A stretch of 64,000 nt of DNA from Hydrogenophaga sp. (GCA_016741995.1 JACVCO010000012.1:62001-126000); one strand, 5' to 3'; shown: positions 21,953-30,946, counted from the first letter of the stretch. A program made the numbers and translations. Notes: generated from the letters alone by a model not told the origin.

Positions 21953-22384
21953 TCAGGCGTCCGCTTGTTTCAGATCGTGTCGAAGCGGCTCGATGCCGCT
22001 GGCCGCATAGGTGCGCCAGCGCTGTCGCGCGGCCGCGCGGTCGGCTTCGTCGGTGCCGACCACCTCGATCACGCGCGCGAACGCGCCGGGCTCGGGCACG
22101 GCCGCGTCCTGCAGATTGACCAGCACCGCCGCGGCGTCACCACCGTCGAGGCGGTCGGTGAGCCGGATGGGCGAGTGGCGTTGCACCGCCGCGGCGTCGC
22201 CGGGGCGGGCGTGGGGCACGAAGTCGCCCTGCCCCACGAGCCAGATCAGGCGGTCCAGCTCGTCGATGGCCTCGCGCGGCGAGAGCACCACCACGCGCGC
22301 GCCCTTCAGGTAGGCCTTGCGCAGCAGCCGCGCGGTGTAGGCCAGCTTGTCGGGCGCGTTGAAGTGGAAGGCGACCTCGGGCAT
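21953..22384 (-). CDS. holC: DNA polymerase III subunit chi
   Basis: Chi subunit of the clamp loader, which links the holoenzyme to single-stranded DNA-binding protein. The 143-residue product starts MPEVAFHFNAPDKLAYTARLLRKAY and contains the chi segments RVVVLSPREAIDELDRLIW and FVPHARP. It follows pepA by 8 bases on the same strand; pepA-holC is a conserved proteobacterial pair. The long frame upstream is antisense or shadow of pepA. Confidence 0.92.
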   Translation of the reverse strand: MPEVAFHFNAPDKLAYTARLLRKAYLKGARVVVLSPREAIDELDRLIWLVGQGDFVPHARPGDAAAVQRHSPIRLTDRLDGGDAAAVLVNLQDAAVPEPGAFARVIEVVGTDEADRAAARQRWRTYAASGIEPLRHDLKQADA

Positions 22385-22392
22385 GGGCGCGA

Positions 22393-23871
22393 TCAGCCCT
22401 TGCGGCGCGCCGCGGCCTTGGCCGGTTTGCGCTGCGATTCGTCGATCAGGTACTGCAGCAGCAGCGGCACCGGGCGGCCCGTGGAACCCTTGGCCGCGCC
22501 GCTTTTCCAGGCCGTGCCGGCAATGTCCAGGTGCGCCCAGCGCAGTTCGGCGGTGAACTTCTGCAGGAATTTGGCGGCTGTGATGGCACCGCCCGCGCGG
22601 CCGGCCACGTTGCCCATGTCGGCGAAGTTGGACTTGAGCCCTTCGGCGTAGTCGTCGTCCAGCGGCATGCGCCAGCAAAGGTCCCCCGCGGTCTCACCGG
22701 CCTGGCGCAGTGCGTCGGCCAGGCCGTCGTCGGTGCTGAAGAGGCCGCTGCGCACGGCGCCGAGCGCGATCACGCAGGCGCCCGTGAGCGTGGCGATATC
22801 GACCACCGCGCGCGGCTTGAAGCGCGCGGCGTAGGTGAGCGCGTCGCACAGGATGAGCCGGCCTTCGGCGTCGGTGTTCAGGATCTCGATGGTCTGCCCG
22901 CTCATGCTGCGCACCACGTCGCCGGGCTTCACGGCCAGGCCGTCGGGCATGTTCTCGCAGGTGGGGATCAGCCCCACCACGTTGATCGCGGGCTTGAGCT
23001 CGGCCAGCGCGGCGAAGGTGCCCAGCACGCTGGCCGCGCCCCCCATGTCGAACTTCATCTCGTCCATCTCGCCCGCGGGTTTGAGGCTGATGCCGCCGGT
23101 GTCGAAGGTGATGCCCTTGCCCACCAGCACCACGGGCGCGTCGCCTTTGGTGCCGCCCTGGTAGTGCATGACGATGAAGCGCAGCGGTTGGGCCGAGCCC
23201 TGGGCCACCGCCATGAAGGCCCCCATGCCCAGCGCCTCGACCTGCTTGGGTCCCAGCACGTCGGTCTTGATGGTGCCGCCACGCGCGAGCTTCTTCGCGG
23301 CCTCGGCCAGCATCGAGGGCGTGGCGTGGTTGGCCGGGCGGTTGGCCCACTCCTTGGCGAACTCCACGCCCGCCACCAGGGCCTTGCCGGCGCGCAGGCC
23401 TTCGCGCAGCGCGTTGGCATCGGCCACGCCGAAGCTCACCCGCGCCAGCGCACGCGGCTTGGCGCTGGGCTTGGTGGTGGTGAACACGTAAGACGCCTCG
23501 GCCGCGGCCTGCACGGCAGAGCGCAGGCCGGCGTTGTCGATGGCCACGAGCGTGGCGATCACACCGATGTGGGCCACGCCGGGGCCCTTGAGCGCCGCAA
23601 TGCCCGCGCCCACGGCCTTGCGCAGCGCGGCGCCATCGGCAGCGCCGGCGCGCACCAGCAGCACGCGCGCGGCCTTGAAGCCCTCAGGCCGGTAGGTGGC
23701 GAGCGACTTGCCCACGCCGGCTTCGAGATCCGCCCCCTTGATCGCCTGGGCCACCAGGCGGTGCAAGGGCGTGTCGCCCTTGGGCGCGGTGTCGGGCACC
23801 AGCACGATCAGGGCATCGGCCGGGAATTCGGCCGCCTGGGCGGGGGTCAGGGTCTTGAGTTCGAAGTTCAT
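22393..23871 (-). CDS. pepA: Leucyl aminopeptidase PepA
   Basis: M17 leucine aminopeptidase, hexameric, two-metal; in E. coli it also acts as accessory factor in Xer recombination. The 492-residue protein has an N-terminal macro-like domain and a catalytic domain with GKGITFDTGGISLKP and the family signature NTDAEGRLIL. The lysine-rich tail KPAKAAARRKG is a common betaproteobacterial extension. It is cotranscribed with holC and divergent from lptF, with 27 bases between the two starts, so the promoters overlap. Confidence 0.96.
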   Translation of the reverse strand: MNFELKTLTPAQAAEFPADALIVLVPDTAPKGDTPLHRLVAQAIKGADLEAGVGKSLATYRPEGFKAARVLLVRAGAADGAALRKAVGAGIAALKGPGVAHIGVIATLVAIDNAGLRSAVQAAAEASYVFTTTKPSAKPRALARVSFGVADANALREGLRAGKALVAGVEFAKEWANRPANHATPSMLAEAAKKLARGGTIKTDVLGPKQVEALGMGAFMAVAQGSAQPLRFIVMHYQGGTKGDAPVVLVGKGITFDTGGISLKPAGEMDEMKFDMGGAASVLGTFAALAELKPAINVVGLIPTCENMPDGLAVKPGDVVRSMSGQTIEILNTDAEGRLILCDALTYAARFKPRAVVDIATLTGACVIALGAVRSGLFSTDDGLADALRQAGETAGDLCWRMPLDDDYAEGLKSNFADMGNVAGRAGGAITAAKFLQKFTAELRWAHLDIAGTAWKSGAAKGSTGRPVPLLLQYLIDESQRKPAKAAARRKG

Positions 23872-23898
23872 AATCCGCTCTGCTTCTAACGACGATCG

Positions 23899-25032
23899 AT
23901 GTTATTCCATTCATCCCTGCGCAGAGAGCTCGCCCGCAGCTTCGGGGCGACCCTGGTGGTGCTGTTCACCATCGTGCTCACCATGCTGCTCATCCGCACG
24001 CTGGGCGCGGCGTCCAAGGGCAGCGTGAACCCCGAGGAAGTGATGCTGGTGCTGGGCTACACCGTGCTGGGCCGCATGCCCACGGTGCTCACGCTCGCGC
24101 TGTTCATCTCCATCGTGTTCACGCTCTCGCGCATGTACCGCGACAGCGAAATGATCATCTGGTTCGCCAGCGGCCGCTCGCTCGGGGGTTTTCTGGCGCC
24201 GTTGATGCGCTTCGCCTGGCCGGTGCTCGCGGTCATCACGCTCATGGTGTTCTTCGTGTGGCCTTGGGCGAACCAGCAGGTGAACGACCTGCGCGACCGC
24301 TTCGAGCGCCGCGGTGATCTGGAGCGCGTGGCCCCGGGGCAGTTCCAGGAATCGTCGAGCGGGCGGCGCGTGTTCTTCATCGACAAGGACACGGCCGATG
24401 GCGCCGAGGGCCGCAACATCTTCATCTCCAGCACCGAGCCCGACGGGCGCGAGACCGTGACCTCGGCGCGCTCGGGGCGCATCGAGTGGGTGCAGGACCG
24501 CCAGATCCTGATGCTCAACAACGGCCAGCGGCTCGAATCCCATCCGGACGACGCGCTGCGCGTGAGCGAGTTCGCCGAGTACGGCACGCAGATCGGCTCG
24601 GCCGGTGGGCGGGGCAGCGCGGGCGTGGAGCTCAAGGCACGGCCGACCTGGGAGCTCATTGCCTCGCCCGTTCAGGCCAACCTGGCCGAGCTGGGTTGGC
24701 GCATCGGGCTGGCCATCACCGCGTTCAACTTCGTGCTGATCGCGCTGGCCACCACAGTGGGCAACCCCCGCGCGGGCCGCAGCGGCAACCTGTTCTTCAC
24801 GCTGTTCGCCTTCGTGTTCTATTACAACCTGCTCAACATCGGGCAGAACTGGGTGGCGCGCGGCGTGGTCGATCTGCTGCCGTTCACGCTGTCATTGCAT
24901 GGCGGGGTGCTGCTGCTCACGCTGCTGTGGTTCTACAAGCGCCACCAGGGCCTGAGCCTGCGCAGCCTGCTGCTCGACCGCTTCAGGCGCCGCAAACCGG
25001 AGAACGCGGAAAACACGGAGAGTGCGGCATGA
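23899..25032 (+). CDS. lptF: LPS export permease LptF
   Basis: One of the two permeases that, with LptG and LptB, extract lipopolysaccharide from the inner membrane. The 377-residue protein begins MLFHSSLRRELARSFGATL, has transmembrane helices near residues 15-40, 50-75, 100-120 and three more at the C terminus (about 265-350), with a periplasmic jellyroll between. It lies divergent from pepA, the conserved pepA-lptFG arrangement, and its stop overlaps the lptG start (ATGA). Confidence 0.95.
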   Translation: MLFHSSLRRELARSFGATLVVLFTIVLTMLLIRTLGAASKGSVNPEEVMLVLGYTVLGRMPTVLTLALFISIVFTLSRMYRDSEMIIWFASGRSLGGFLAPLMRFAWPVLAVITLMVFFVWPWANQQVNDLRDRFERRGDLERVAPGQFQESSSGRRVFFIDKDTADGAEGRNIFISSTEPDGRETVTSARSGRIEWVQDRQILMLNNGQRLESHPDDALRVSEFAEYGTQIGSAGGRGSAGVELKARPTWELIASPVQANLAELGWRIGLAITAFNFVLIALATTVGNPRAGRSGNLFFTLFAFVFYYNLLNIGQNWVARGVVDLLPFTLSLHGGVLLLTLLWFYKRHQGLSLRSLLLDRFRRRKPENAENTESAA

Positions 25033-26147
25033 AGACGATCCGCCGCCTCATCTACGGCGAGGTCTTTGCGGCCGTGTTCTTCGTGCTGCTGGCCTTCCTG
25101 TCGCTGTTCGTCTTTTTCGATCTGGTCGACGAGCTGCCTACCGTGGGCAAACGCTCGGCGCTCGATCCCGACCGGATCTACAGCCTGGCCGACGCACTGA
25201 TCTATGTCGGCCTGCTGGTGCCCAGCCGCATCTACGAACTGATGCCGATTGCGGTGCTGATCGGCTCGGTGTTCGTGCTGGCGCGGCTGGCGCAGGGTTC
25301 GGAATACACCATCCTGCGCACCAGCGGCCTGGGGCCCTGGCGCGCGCTGCGCACGATGCTGGGCCTGGGCACCGTGTTCGTGCTGCTCACCTTTGCCATC
25401 GGCGATTACATCGCCCCCATGGCCGACCGCGTGGCCCAGCTCCACAAGGCGCGTTTCGAAGGCGCCATCAGCCTCGGCCAGACCGGCGCCTGGCTCAAGG
25501 AACGCCAGCCCTACAGCAACTTCTCGGTCAACGTCGGCTCGCTGTCTGCCCAGGGCGAGCTGGGCAACATCCGCATCTTCGAGTTCAACAACCAGGGCAT
25601 CCTGGTGTCGACCATGCACGCCAAGGCGGGCCAGATCGAGGGCGACGAGAGCTGGACACTGCGCCAGGTGGAGCGGCGCGAGTTCGACGGCGCCGGCCTG
25701 GGCGCGGTGCGCGTGGACCGCACCACGCACGACAGCTTCCGCTGGCCCAGCGGCATCAACACCGAGATGGTGTCGGTGGCGCTGCTCAAGCCCGAGCGCA
25801 TGCGCACCACCGATCTCTTTGCCTACATCCGCCACCTGGAGGCCAACGGCCAGACCGCGCAGCGCCACGAGATCGAGTTCTGGCGCAAGGTGTTCTACCC
25901 ACTCTCCTGCCTGGTGATGGTGGTGCTGGCCCTGCCCTTTGCCTACCTGCATTTCCGCTCGGGCAGCATCACCGGCTACGTGTTCGGCGGCGTGATGATC
26001 GGCATCAGCTTCTTCCTGCTGAACAACGTGTTCGGCTACATCGGCAACCTCAACCAGTGGCGGCCCTGGCTGGCGGCCGCCTCGCCGGCGCTCATCTACT
26101 CGGTGGTGTCGCTGGGCGCGTTCGGCTGGCTGGTGCTGCGAAGGTGA
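25029..26147 (+). CDS. lptG: LPS export permease LptG
   Basis: Partner permease of LptF in the LptB2FG complex. The 372-residue product starts MKTIRRLIYGEVFAAVFFVLL and has the same layout of three N-terminal helices, a periplasmic jellyroll and three C-terminal helices (SGSITGYVFGGVMIGISFFLL region). The coupling-helix region ILRTSGLGPWRALRTM contacts LptB. The frame is open far upstream inside lptF; the ATG at 25029 overlapping the lptF stop is the supported start. Confidence 0.95.
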   Translation: MKTIRRLIYGEVFAAVFFVLLAFLSLFVFFDLVDELPTVGKRSALDPDRIYSLADALIYVGLLVPSRIYELMPIAVLIGSVFVLARLAQGSEYTILRTSGLGPWRALRTMLGLGTVFVLLTFAIGDYIAPMADRVAQLHKARFEGAISLGQTGAWLKERQPYSNFSVNVGSLSAQGELGNIRIFEFNNQGILVSTMHAKAGQIEGDESWTLRQVERREFDGAGLGAVRVDRTTHDSFRWPSGINTEMVSVALLKPERMRTTDLFAYIRHLEANGQTAQRHEIEFWRKVFYPLSCLVMVVLALPFAYLHFRSGSITGYVFGGVMIGISFFLLNNVFGYIGNLNQWRPWLAAASPALIYSVVSLGAFGWLVLRR

Positions 26148-26151
26148 CGGC

Positions 26152-26517
26152 GTGCTCGGCGTGATCGTCTTTGCCCATGGCTCGCGCGACCCGATGTGGC
26201 GCGCGCCGGTGGAGGCCGTGGCGCAGCGCATTGCCGGGCGCGCGCCCGGCACGCTGGCGCGTACCGCCTACCTGGAACTCACCGAGCCCGACCTGCCCAC
26301 CGCCGCGCGCGAGCTGGTGGCGGCCGGCGCCACGCAACTGCACGTGCTGCCCATGTTTCTGGGCATGGGCAAACACGCACGCGAGGACCTGCCGCAACTG
26401 ATGGACACGCTGCGCCGCGAGCACCCGGCGGTGGCGTTCGAACAACTGCCCACCGCGGGCGAAGACCCGCGGCTGATCGATCTGCTGGCCACGCTGGCCC
26501 TGAAGGAGGGTGCATGA
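26152..26517 (+). CDS. CbiX/SirB-type sirohydrochlorin chelatase
   Basis: Single-domain class-II chelatase of 121 residues. It has VFAHGSRDP with the catalytic His, and LHVLPMFLGMGKHAREDLP with the second active-site His. It starts with GTG 4 bases after the lptG stop and its stop overlaps the cysB start (ATGA). The small size matches CbiX-short/SirB enzymes that insert Fe or Co into sirohydrochlorin. Linkage to cysB suggests iron insertion to make siroheme for the sulfite reductase encoded at 40265-42052; cobalt chelation for B12 is the alternative. Confidence 0.85.
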   Translation: MLGVIVFAHGSRDPMWRAPVEAVAQRIAGRAPGTLARTAYLELTEPDLPTAARELVAAGATQLHVLPMFLGMGKHAREDLPQLMDTLRREHPAVAFEQLPTAGEDPRLIDLLATLALKEGA

Positions 26518-27458
26518 ACCTGCACCAGTTCAAGTTCGTGCAGGAAGCGGTGCGCCGCAACCTCAACCTCACCGAAGCCGCCAAGGCGCTGCACACCTCG
26601 CAACCCGGTGTGTCCAAGGCCATCATCGAGCTGGAGGACGAACTCGGCATCGAGATCTTTGCGCGCCACGGCAAGCGCATCAAGCGCGTCACCGAGCCGG
26701 GCCAGCAGGTGCTCAAGAGCATCGACATCATCCTGCGCGAGGTGAACAACCTCAAGCGCATCGGCGAGCAGTACTCGGCGCAGGACAGCGGCACGCTCTC
26801 CATCGCCACCACGCACACGCAGGCGCGCTACGTGCTGCCCGGCCCGGTGGCCGCGCTGCGGCAGGCCTACCCCAAGGTGGGCATCAGCCTGCACCAGGGT
26901 TCGCCCGACCAGGTGGCGCGCATGCTGATCGAAGAGGTGGCCGAGATCGGCATGGCCACCGAATCGCTGGTGAACTACCCCGAACTCGTGACGCTGCCGG
27001 CCTACGAATGGCAGCACGTGCTGGTGTTCCCGTTCGATCACCCACTGCTCGCGCGCGAACGCATCGGCCTGGAAGAACTGGCGCAGTTGCCCCTGATCAC
27101 CTACCACCCCAGCTTCACCGGCCGCACCCGCATCGACCAGGCCTTCGCGCTGCGCCACCTGCAGCCCAACATCGTGCTCGAGGCCATCGACTCGGACGTG
27201 ATCAAGACCTACGTCAAGCTCGGCATGGGCGTGGGCATCGTGGCCGAGATGGCGGTGAAGGGCGAGAACCAGACGCCGGACCTCGTGTCGCGCCCCGCGG
27301 GTGCGCTGTTCGGCCACAACCTCGCCCGCGTGGCCTTCAAGCGCGGCACCTACCTGCGCCAGTTCGTGCTGCGCTTCGCCGAGCTGCTGTCCGACCGGCT
27401 CTCGCGCGAACTGATCCAGCGCGCCATGACCGGCGACCCCCAGGAATACGACATCTGA
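26514..27458 (+). CDS. cysB: Cys regulon transcriptional activator CysB
   Basis: LysR-type regulator, 314 residues, with the CysB/Cbl N terminus MNLHQFKFVQEAVRRNLNLTEAAKALHTSQPGVSKAI (HTH about 18-40, split here by residues typical of CysB) and a ligand domain for N-acetylserine. Thr residues in ATTHTQARYVLP and TYHPSFTGRTRID match the inducer and sulfate pocket. It is translationally coupled to the chelatase gene. It should activate the cysI-DUF934-cysHDN operon 13 kb away, which carries an inverted repeat upstream (40149-40200). Confidence 0.93.
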   Translation: MNLHQFKFVQEAVRRNLNLTEAAKALHTSQPGVSKAIIELEDELGIEIFARHGKRIKRVTEPGQQVLKSIDIILREVNNLKRIGEQYSAQDSGTLSIATTHTQARYVLPGPVAALRQAYPKVGISLHQGSPDQVARMLIEEVAEIGMATESLVNYPELVTLPAYEWQHVLVFPFDHPLLARERIGLEELAQLPLITYHPSFTGRTRIDQAFALRHLQPNIVLEAIDSDVIKTYVKLGMGVGIVAEMAVKGENQTPDLVSRPAGALFGHNLARVAFKRGTYLRQFVLRFAELLSDRLSRELIQRAMTGDPQEYDI

Positions 27459-27468
27459 GACAAGCCCC

Positions 27469-28650
27469 ATGGACACCGCCACCTTGCCCCGCACCCCCGC
27501 CCTCGCCTCGCGCCTGCCCCAGGTGGGCACCACCATCTTCACCGTGATGTCGGCCCTCGCGGCCGAGCACGGCGCGGTCAACCTCGGCCAGGGCTTCCCC
27601 GATTTCGGCTGCGACCCGGCCCTGCCCGATGCCGTGGACGCGGCCATGCGCGCCGGCCACAACCAGTACCCGCCCATGACCGGCGTGGCCGCGCTGCGCG
27701 AGGCCGTGGTGGCCAAGGTCGAGCGGCTCTATGGCCGGCGCTACGACGTGAACAGCGAGATCACCGTGACGGCCGGCGCCACGCAGGCCATCCTCACCGC
27801 GCTGCTCGCGGTGGTGCACCCGGGCGACGAGGTGATCGTGCTCGAACCCTGCTACGACAGCTACGTGCCCAACATCGAGCTCGCGGGCGGCAAAGTGGTA
27901 CGCGTACCGCTCACGCCCGGCACCTTCCGGCCCGATTTCGACGCCATCGCCGCGGCCATCACCCCGCGCACGCGCGCGCTGCTCATCAACAGCCCGCACA
28001 ACCCCAGCGGCATGTGCTGGACCGACGCCGAGATGCGCCGGTTGGAAGAACTGCTCGCCCCCACCGACGTGCTGCTGATCAGCGACGAGGTCTACGAGCA
28101 CATGGTGTTCGACGGCCAGCCACACCAGAGCGCGGCGCGCTTCCCCGGCCTGGCGGCGCGTGCCCTCATCGTGAGCAGCTTCGGCAAGACCTACCACGTG
28201 ACCGGTTGGAAAGTGGGCACCGTGGTGGCGCCCGCGCCGCTGATGGCCGAGTTCCGCAAAGTGCACCAGTTCAACGTGTTCACCGTGAACACGCCCATGC
28301 AGCACGCGCTGGCCGCCTACATGGCCAACCCCGCGCCCTACCTGGATCTGCCGGCCTTCTATCAACGCAAGCGCGACCTCTTCCGCACCGGCCTGGCCGG
28401 CACCCGCTTCAAGCTGCTGCCGGGCGAAGGCACCTACTTCCAGTGCGTCGACATTGCCTCGCTCGCCGTGCCCGAGCGCGACCTGCCCGAAGCGGACTTC
28501 TGCCGCTGGCTCACGCAGGAAATCGGCGTCGCCGCGATTCCCCTTTCTGCCTTTTACGGCAACGGCTTCGACCAGAAGGTGGTTCGCTTCTGCTTCGCGA
28601 AGAAGGACGAGACGCTGGAAGAGGCGTTGAAGCGGCTGTCGCGGCTCTGA
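27469..28650 (+). CDS. PLP aminotransferase (methionine aminotransferase, YbdL-like)
   Basis: Class-I PLP aminotransferase, 393 residues. It has NLGQGFPDF near residue 40, the PLP-phosphate loop, INSPHNPSGMCW, SDEVYEHMVFDG with the PLP-pyridine Asp, and SSFGKTYHVTGWKVG with the Schiff-base lysine. This set is characteristic of YbdL/KAT-type enzymes that transaminate methionine or kynurenine using 2-oxoacids. Methionine aminotransferase fits the position after cysB, in a sulfur-linked cluster. The substrate is inferred. Confidence 0.85.
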   Translation: MDTATLPRTPALASRLPQVGTTIFTVMSALAAEHGAVNLGQGFPDFGCDPALPDAVDAAMRAGHNQYPPMTGVAALREAVVAKVERLYGRRYDVNSEITVTAGATQAILTALLAVVHPGDEVIVLEPCYDSYVPNIELAGGKVVRVPLTPGTFRPDFDAIAAAITPRTRALLINSPHNPSGMCWTDAEMRRLEELLAPTDVLLISDEVYEHMVFDGQPHQSAARFPGLAARALIVSSFGKTYHVTGWKVGTVVAPAPLMAEFRKVHQFNVFTVNTPMQHALAAYMANPAPYLDLPAFYQRKRDLFRTGLAGTRFKLLPGEGTYFQCVDIASLAVPERDLPEADFCRWLTQEIGVAAIPLSAFYGNGFDQKVVRFCFAKKDETLEEALKRLSRL

Positions 28651-28681
28651 GTTTGTTGCCCGCTTTTGTGGCGGGTGTCAG

Positions 28682-28751
28682 GGCGGCGCCCCCGGGTCGG
28701 GCGGCGCAACTGCGGCGCCGCACACGCGCCGCCCGACCCGGGGGCACCGCC
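28682..28751. repeat. Long GC-rich perfect-stem inverted repeat after the aminotransferase gene
   Basis: Two 26-base arms (28682-28707 and 28726-28751) are complementary at 25 of 26 positions, around an 18-base loop that itself contains the palindrome TGCGGCGCCGCA (28711-28722). A shorter stem CCCGC/GCGGG lies just before, at 28659-28675. No T-run follows. It could be a strong transcription barrier between the convergent genes or part of the adjacent repeat element. Confidence 0.75.
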
Positions 28752-28802
28752 TTGACGCGAGCACTGTTGGTATTCCACCGGTGGTGTGCCGACACCTCGC
28801 TG

Positions 28803-29039
28803 GCCGAGGGCTTGGGCTGTGTGGACGGGGGCGCCTGTGCGCAGCCGAGGAGCGCAGGGTGGGTGGGCGCGCGCGCAGCGCGCTTCGTTGACTGACTCGC
28901 GGCGTCTGTTTGAGCGGAATGCGCGCAGCGCATGCAGCGAGTTACGCCGCGGCACACCCACCCGAGCACCGCAGGGCACCCTTCGCGCGGCGAAGGGCTG
29001 CGCAGTGAAGCCCCCGGCCACACAGCCCAAGCCCTCGGC
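28803..29039. repeat. 237-bp imperfect inverted-repeat element, noncoding
   Basis: The outer 22 bases (28803-28824) and 29018-29039 are perfectly complementary. The pairing continues inward with gaps: GGGGG against CCCCC, TGCGCAGCC against GGCTGCGCA, then GGGTGGGTG against CACCCACCC. The centre contains GCGCGCAGCGCGC-type internal pairs. The whole stretch could fold into one long RNA hairpin. It fills the gap between two convergent genes, has no believable reading frame, and is probably a lineage repeat or structured RNA. I cannot match it to a named family. Confidence 0.7.
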
Positions 29040-29066
29040 CCGCCACTCAAGCAGGCATGAAAAGCG

Positions 29067-29786
29067 TCAGCACCGCACCGGATTCCGACAGAACCGCTCC
29101 AGCTCCCGCACCACCGAGCGCCCCGCCACCGCGCTGCGCGCCGCCGGCCCTGGCTCCAGGCTGAGCTTCATTTCGTACTTCTTGAAGAAGGCGTCGAACA
29201 GTTCGCCGCCCAGCGTGCCGGTGGCCGTGAGCTGGTCGGTGCTGGTGTCGTGCTCCAGCAGCACCGCGCACAGCGGCTGCTCAGCCGGGCCGCCCAGCAC
29301 CTGGGCGCCGCGCGCCGGGTCGTACTGGCTGTGGTCGGCGCAGCAGTGGATCAGGTCGTTGCCCTTGCTCGGCGTCTGCGGGTTGGCCACCGGGCCTTTG
29401 CGGAAGCTGATGAAGCTCAGGTCTTTGTTGGGGTAGACGAGCTGGTGCGCGCAGATGGCCGAGAACGCCACCACGCTGCGTTTGGGGCCCACGCCGCCGG
29501 GCCAGTCGTAGGCCTGCTTGTCCTTGGTGAGCAGGCGCGTGGGCTGGGTGGCCTTGCCCAGGTCCAGCAGGAACACGGGCGTGCCCTCGAACGGGTAGTG
29601 GAAGACGTAATTGACCTGCACCCGCAGGGACGCGGCCTTGACCGGCTGGCCGAGTTCGTCCACCAGCAGCACCCGGGCGTAGGGGCGGGGTTTGGCGTTG
29701 GCCGCCCAGGCGGTGCTGGCCAGGGCCGAGGCCGCCAGGGCGGTGGCGCCCAGGGCGCAGCCTTCCACGAAATCGCGACGGTCCAT
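29067..29786 (-). CDS. Exported Rieske [2Fe-2S] protein
   Basis: 239-residue Rieske-fold protein. Iron-sulfur ligands are in CAHQL (Cys-x-His) and CCADHSQYD (Cys-x2-His), 40 or so residues apart. The N terminus MDRRDFVEGCALGATALAASALASTAWA is a twin-arginine (Tat) signal, as usual for periplasmic Rieske proteins that fold with their cluster. No cytochrome b or arsenite oxidase large subunit is next to it, so it is probably a stand-alone electron carrier or the small subunit of an unlinked oxidase. It is divergent from the FecR-SPOR gene and ends next to the 237-bp repeat. Confidence 0.82.
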   Translation of the reverse strand: MDRRDFVEGCALGATALAASALASTAWAANAKPRPYARVLLVDELGQPVKAASLRVQVNYVFHYPFEGTPVFLLDLGKATQPTRLLTKDKQAYDWPGGVGPKRSVVAFSAICAHQLVYPNKDLSFISFRKGPVANPQTPSKGNDLIHCCADHSQYDPARGAQVLGGPAEQPLCAVLLEHDTSTDQLTATGTLGGELFDAFFKKYEMKLSLEPGPAARSAVAGRSVVRELERFCRNPVRC

Positions 29787-30016
29787 GCAGCGGGTCTCCT
29801 TGCGAAGGTCTCTTGTCGAGCCGCCGAGTGAATCGCAGCGCCGCCGGCCCTGTCAACCGCGACGCTCCATACACCCGCGCTTTACAAAGGATTGGGGCGC
29901 CTTGCGACATCCGACACGCGAAAACTGACCACTTGGCGCTCAGGCCCGCGCCGTTGAATCCGATATCGGTAAGCATGCGTACCCTGGAACACACCCCCGA
30001 GACAACCACCACCGCC

Positions 30017-30946
30017 ATGAACCGCACCCATCACTTCACTCCCCTGCCCCTCGCCCGCCGCCACTGGCTGCAAGCCGTGTCGGTTCTGCTGCTGGGCGCT
30101 GCCGCCGTGGTGGCCCAGCCGGCGCACGCCGCGGCCGACAGCACCGTGATCGAGGCGGTGCAGTTGCCCGCGCGGGTGGAACGCCTGGGCCAGAGCCGCG
30201 CGGCCGAACCGGGTGCCGTGCTGCGCGCGGGCGACAAGGCGATCACCGCGGCCGGCTCGCGCATGCTGTTGCGCATGCCCGACCGAAGCACCATCCGCCT
30301 GGGCGAGGCCTCGGAGTTCCTGGTGCAGAAACTGGACCGCACGCCGCAGGACGGCGCCAGCCACCTGCGCACCGGCTTCAAGCTCATCACCGGCGTGTTC
30401 CGCTACGCCACCGATTACTCCAGCAAGGCCGTGGGCAACAAGACCGAGCTCAACCTGGAGCTGGCCACAGCCACCGTGGGCATCCGCGGCACCGATTTCT
30501 GGGCCATGACCGACGCCGACCACGACGCCGTCTGCGTGTTCGAAGGCCATGTGGCCGTGGAGCGCGACGCCAAGCCCACGATCGACCTGCAGAAACCCGG
30601 CGCGTTCTGGGTGGTGTTCACCAACCAGCCCGAGAAGCCGGCGGGCCAGGCCACGCCCGACCAACTGGCCAAATTCATCGGTCAGGCCGAGATGAACCCG
30701 GGCAGTGGCGTGCTGCTGCAGGGCGGCCAATGGCGCCTGGTGGCGGCCAGCGACGTCGCCGGGCCGCAGGCCAACGAGCTGCGCGAGCGGCTGCAGGCCG
30801 CCGGCTACCCCGCACGCGTGCAGGCGCAAGGCAGCGGTTTCGAAGTGCGGATCAACCAGTTCGCCAGCGAACAGGACGCGCAGACCGTGCTGGCCAAACT
30901 TGCACCGCTGGGCGTGACGCAGGGCCGCGTGGTTCGCGCGCGCTGA
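30017..30946 (+). CDS. FecR-domain protein with C-terminal SPOR domain
   Basis: 309-residue exported protein. A signal peptide (about residues 1-38, QAVSVLLLGAAAVVAQPAHAA) precedes a FecR domain (about 65-190, AGSRMLLRMPDRSTIRLGEASEF and ATVGIRGTDFW) and a SPOR domain at the C terminus (about 235-309, NELRERLQAAGYPARVQ), which in other proteins binds denuded peptidoglycan glycan. No TonB receptor or FecI sigma factor is adjacent, so this is not an iron-signalling FecR. Start choice: ATG 30017 gives a normal signal peptide; an in-frame ATG at 29975 would add 14 residues. Peptidoglycan binding at septa is inferred from SPOR. Confidence 0.78.
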   Translation: MNRTHHFTPLPLARRHWLQAVSVLLLGAAAVVAQPAHAAADSTVIEAVQLPARVERLGQSRAAEPGAVLRAGDKAITAAGSRMLLRMPDRSTIRLGEASEFLVQKLDRTPQDGASHLRTGFKLITGVFRYATDYSSKAVGNKTELNLELATATVGIRGTDFWAMTDADHDAVCVFEGHVAVERDAKPTIDLQKPGAFWVVFTNQPEKPAGQATPDQLAKFIGQAEMNPGSGVLLQGGQWRLVAASDVAGPQANELRERLQAAGYPARVQAQGSGFEVRINQFASEQDAQTVLAKLAPLGVTQGRVVRAR

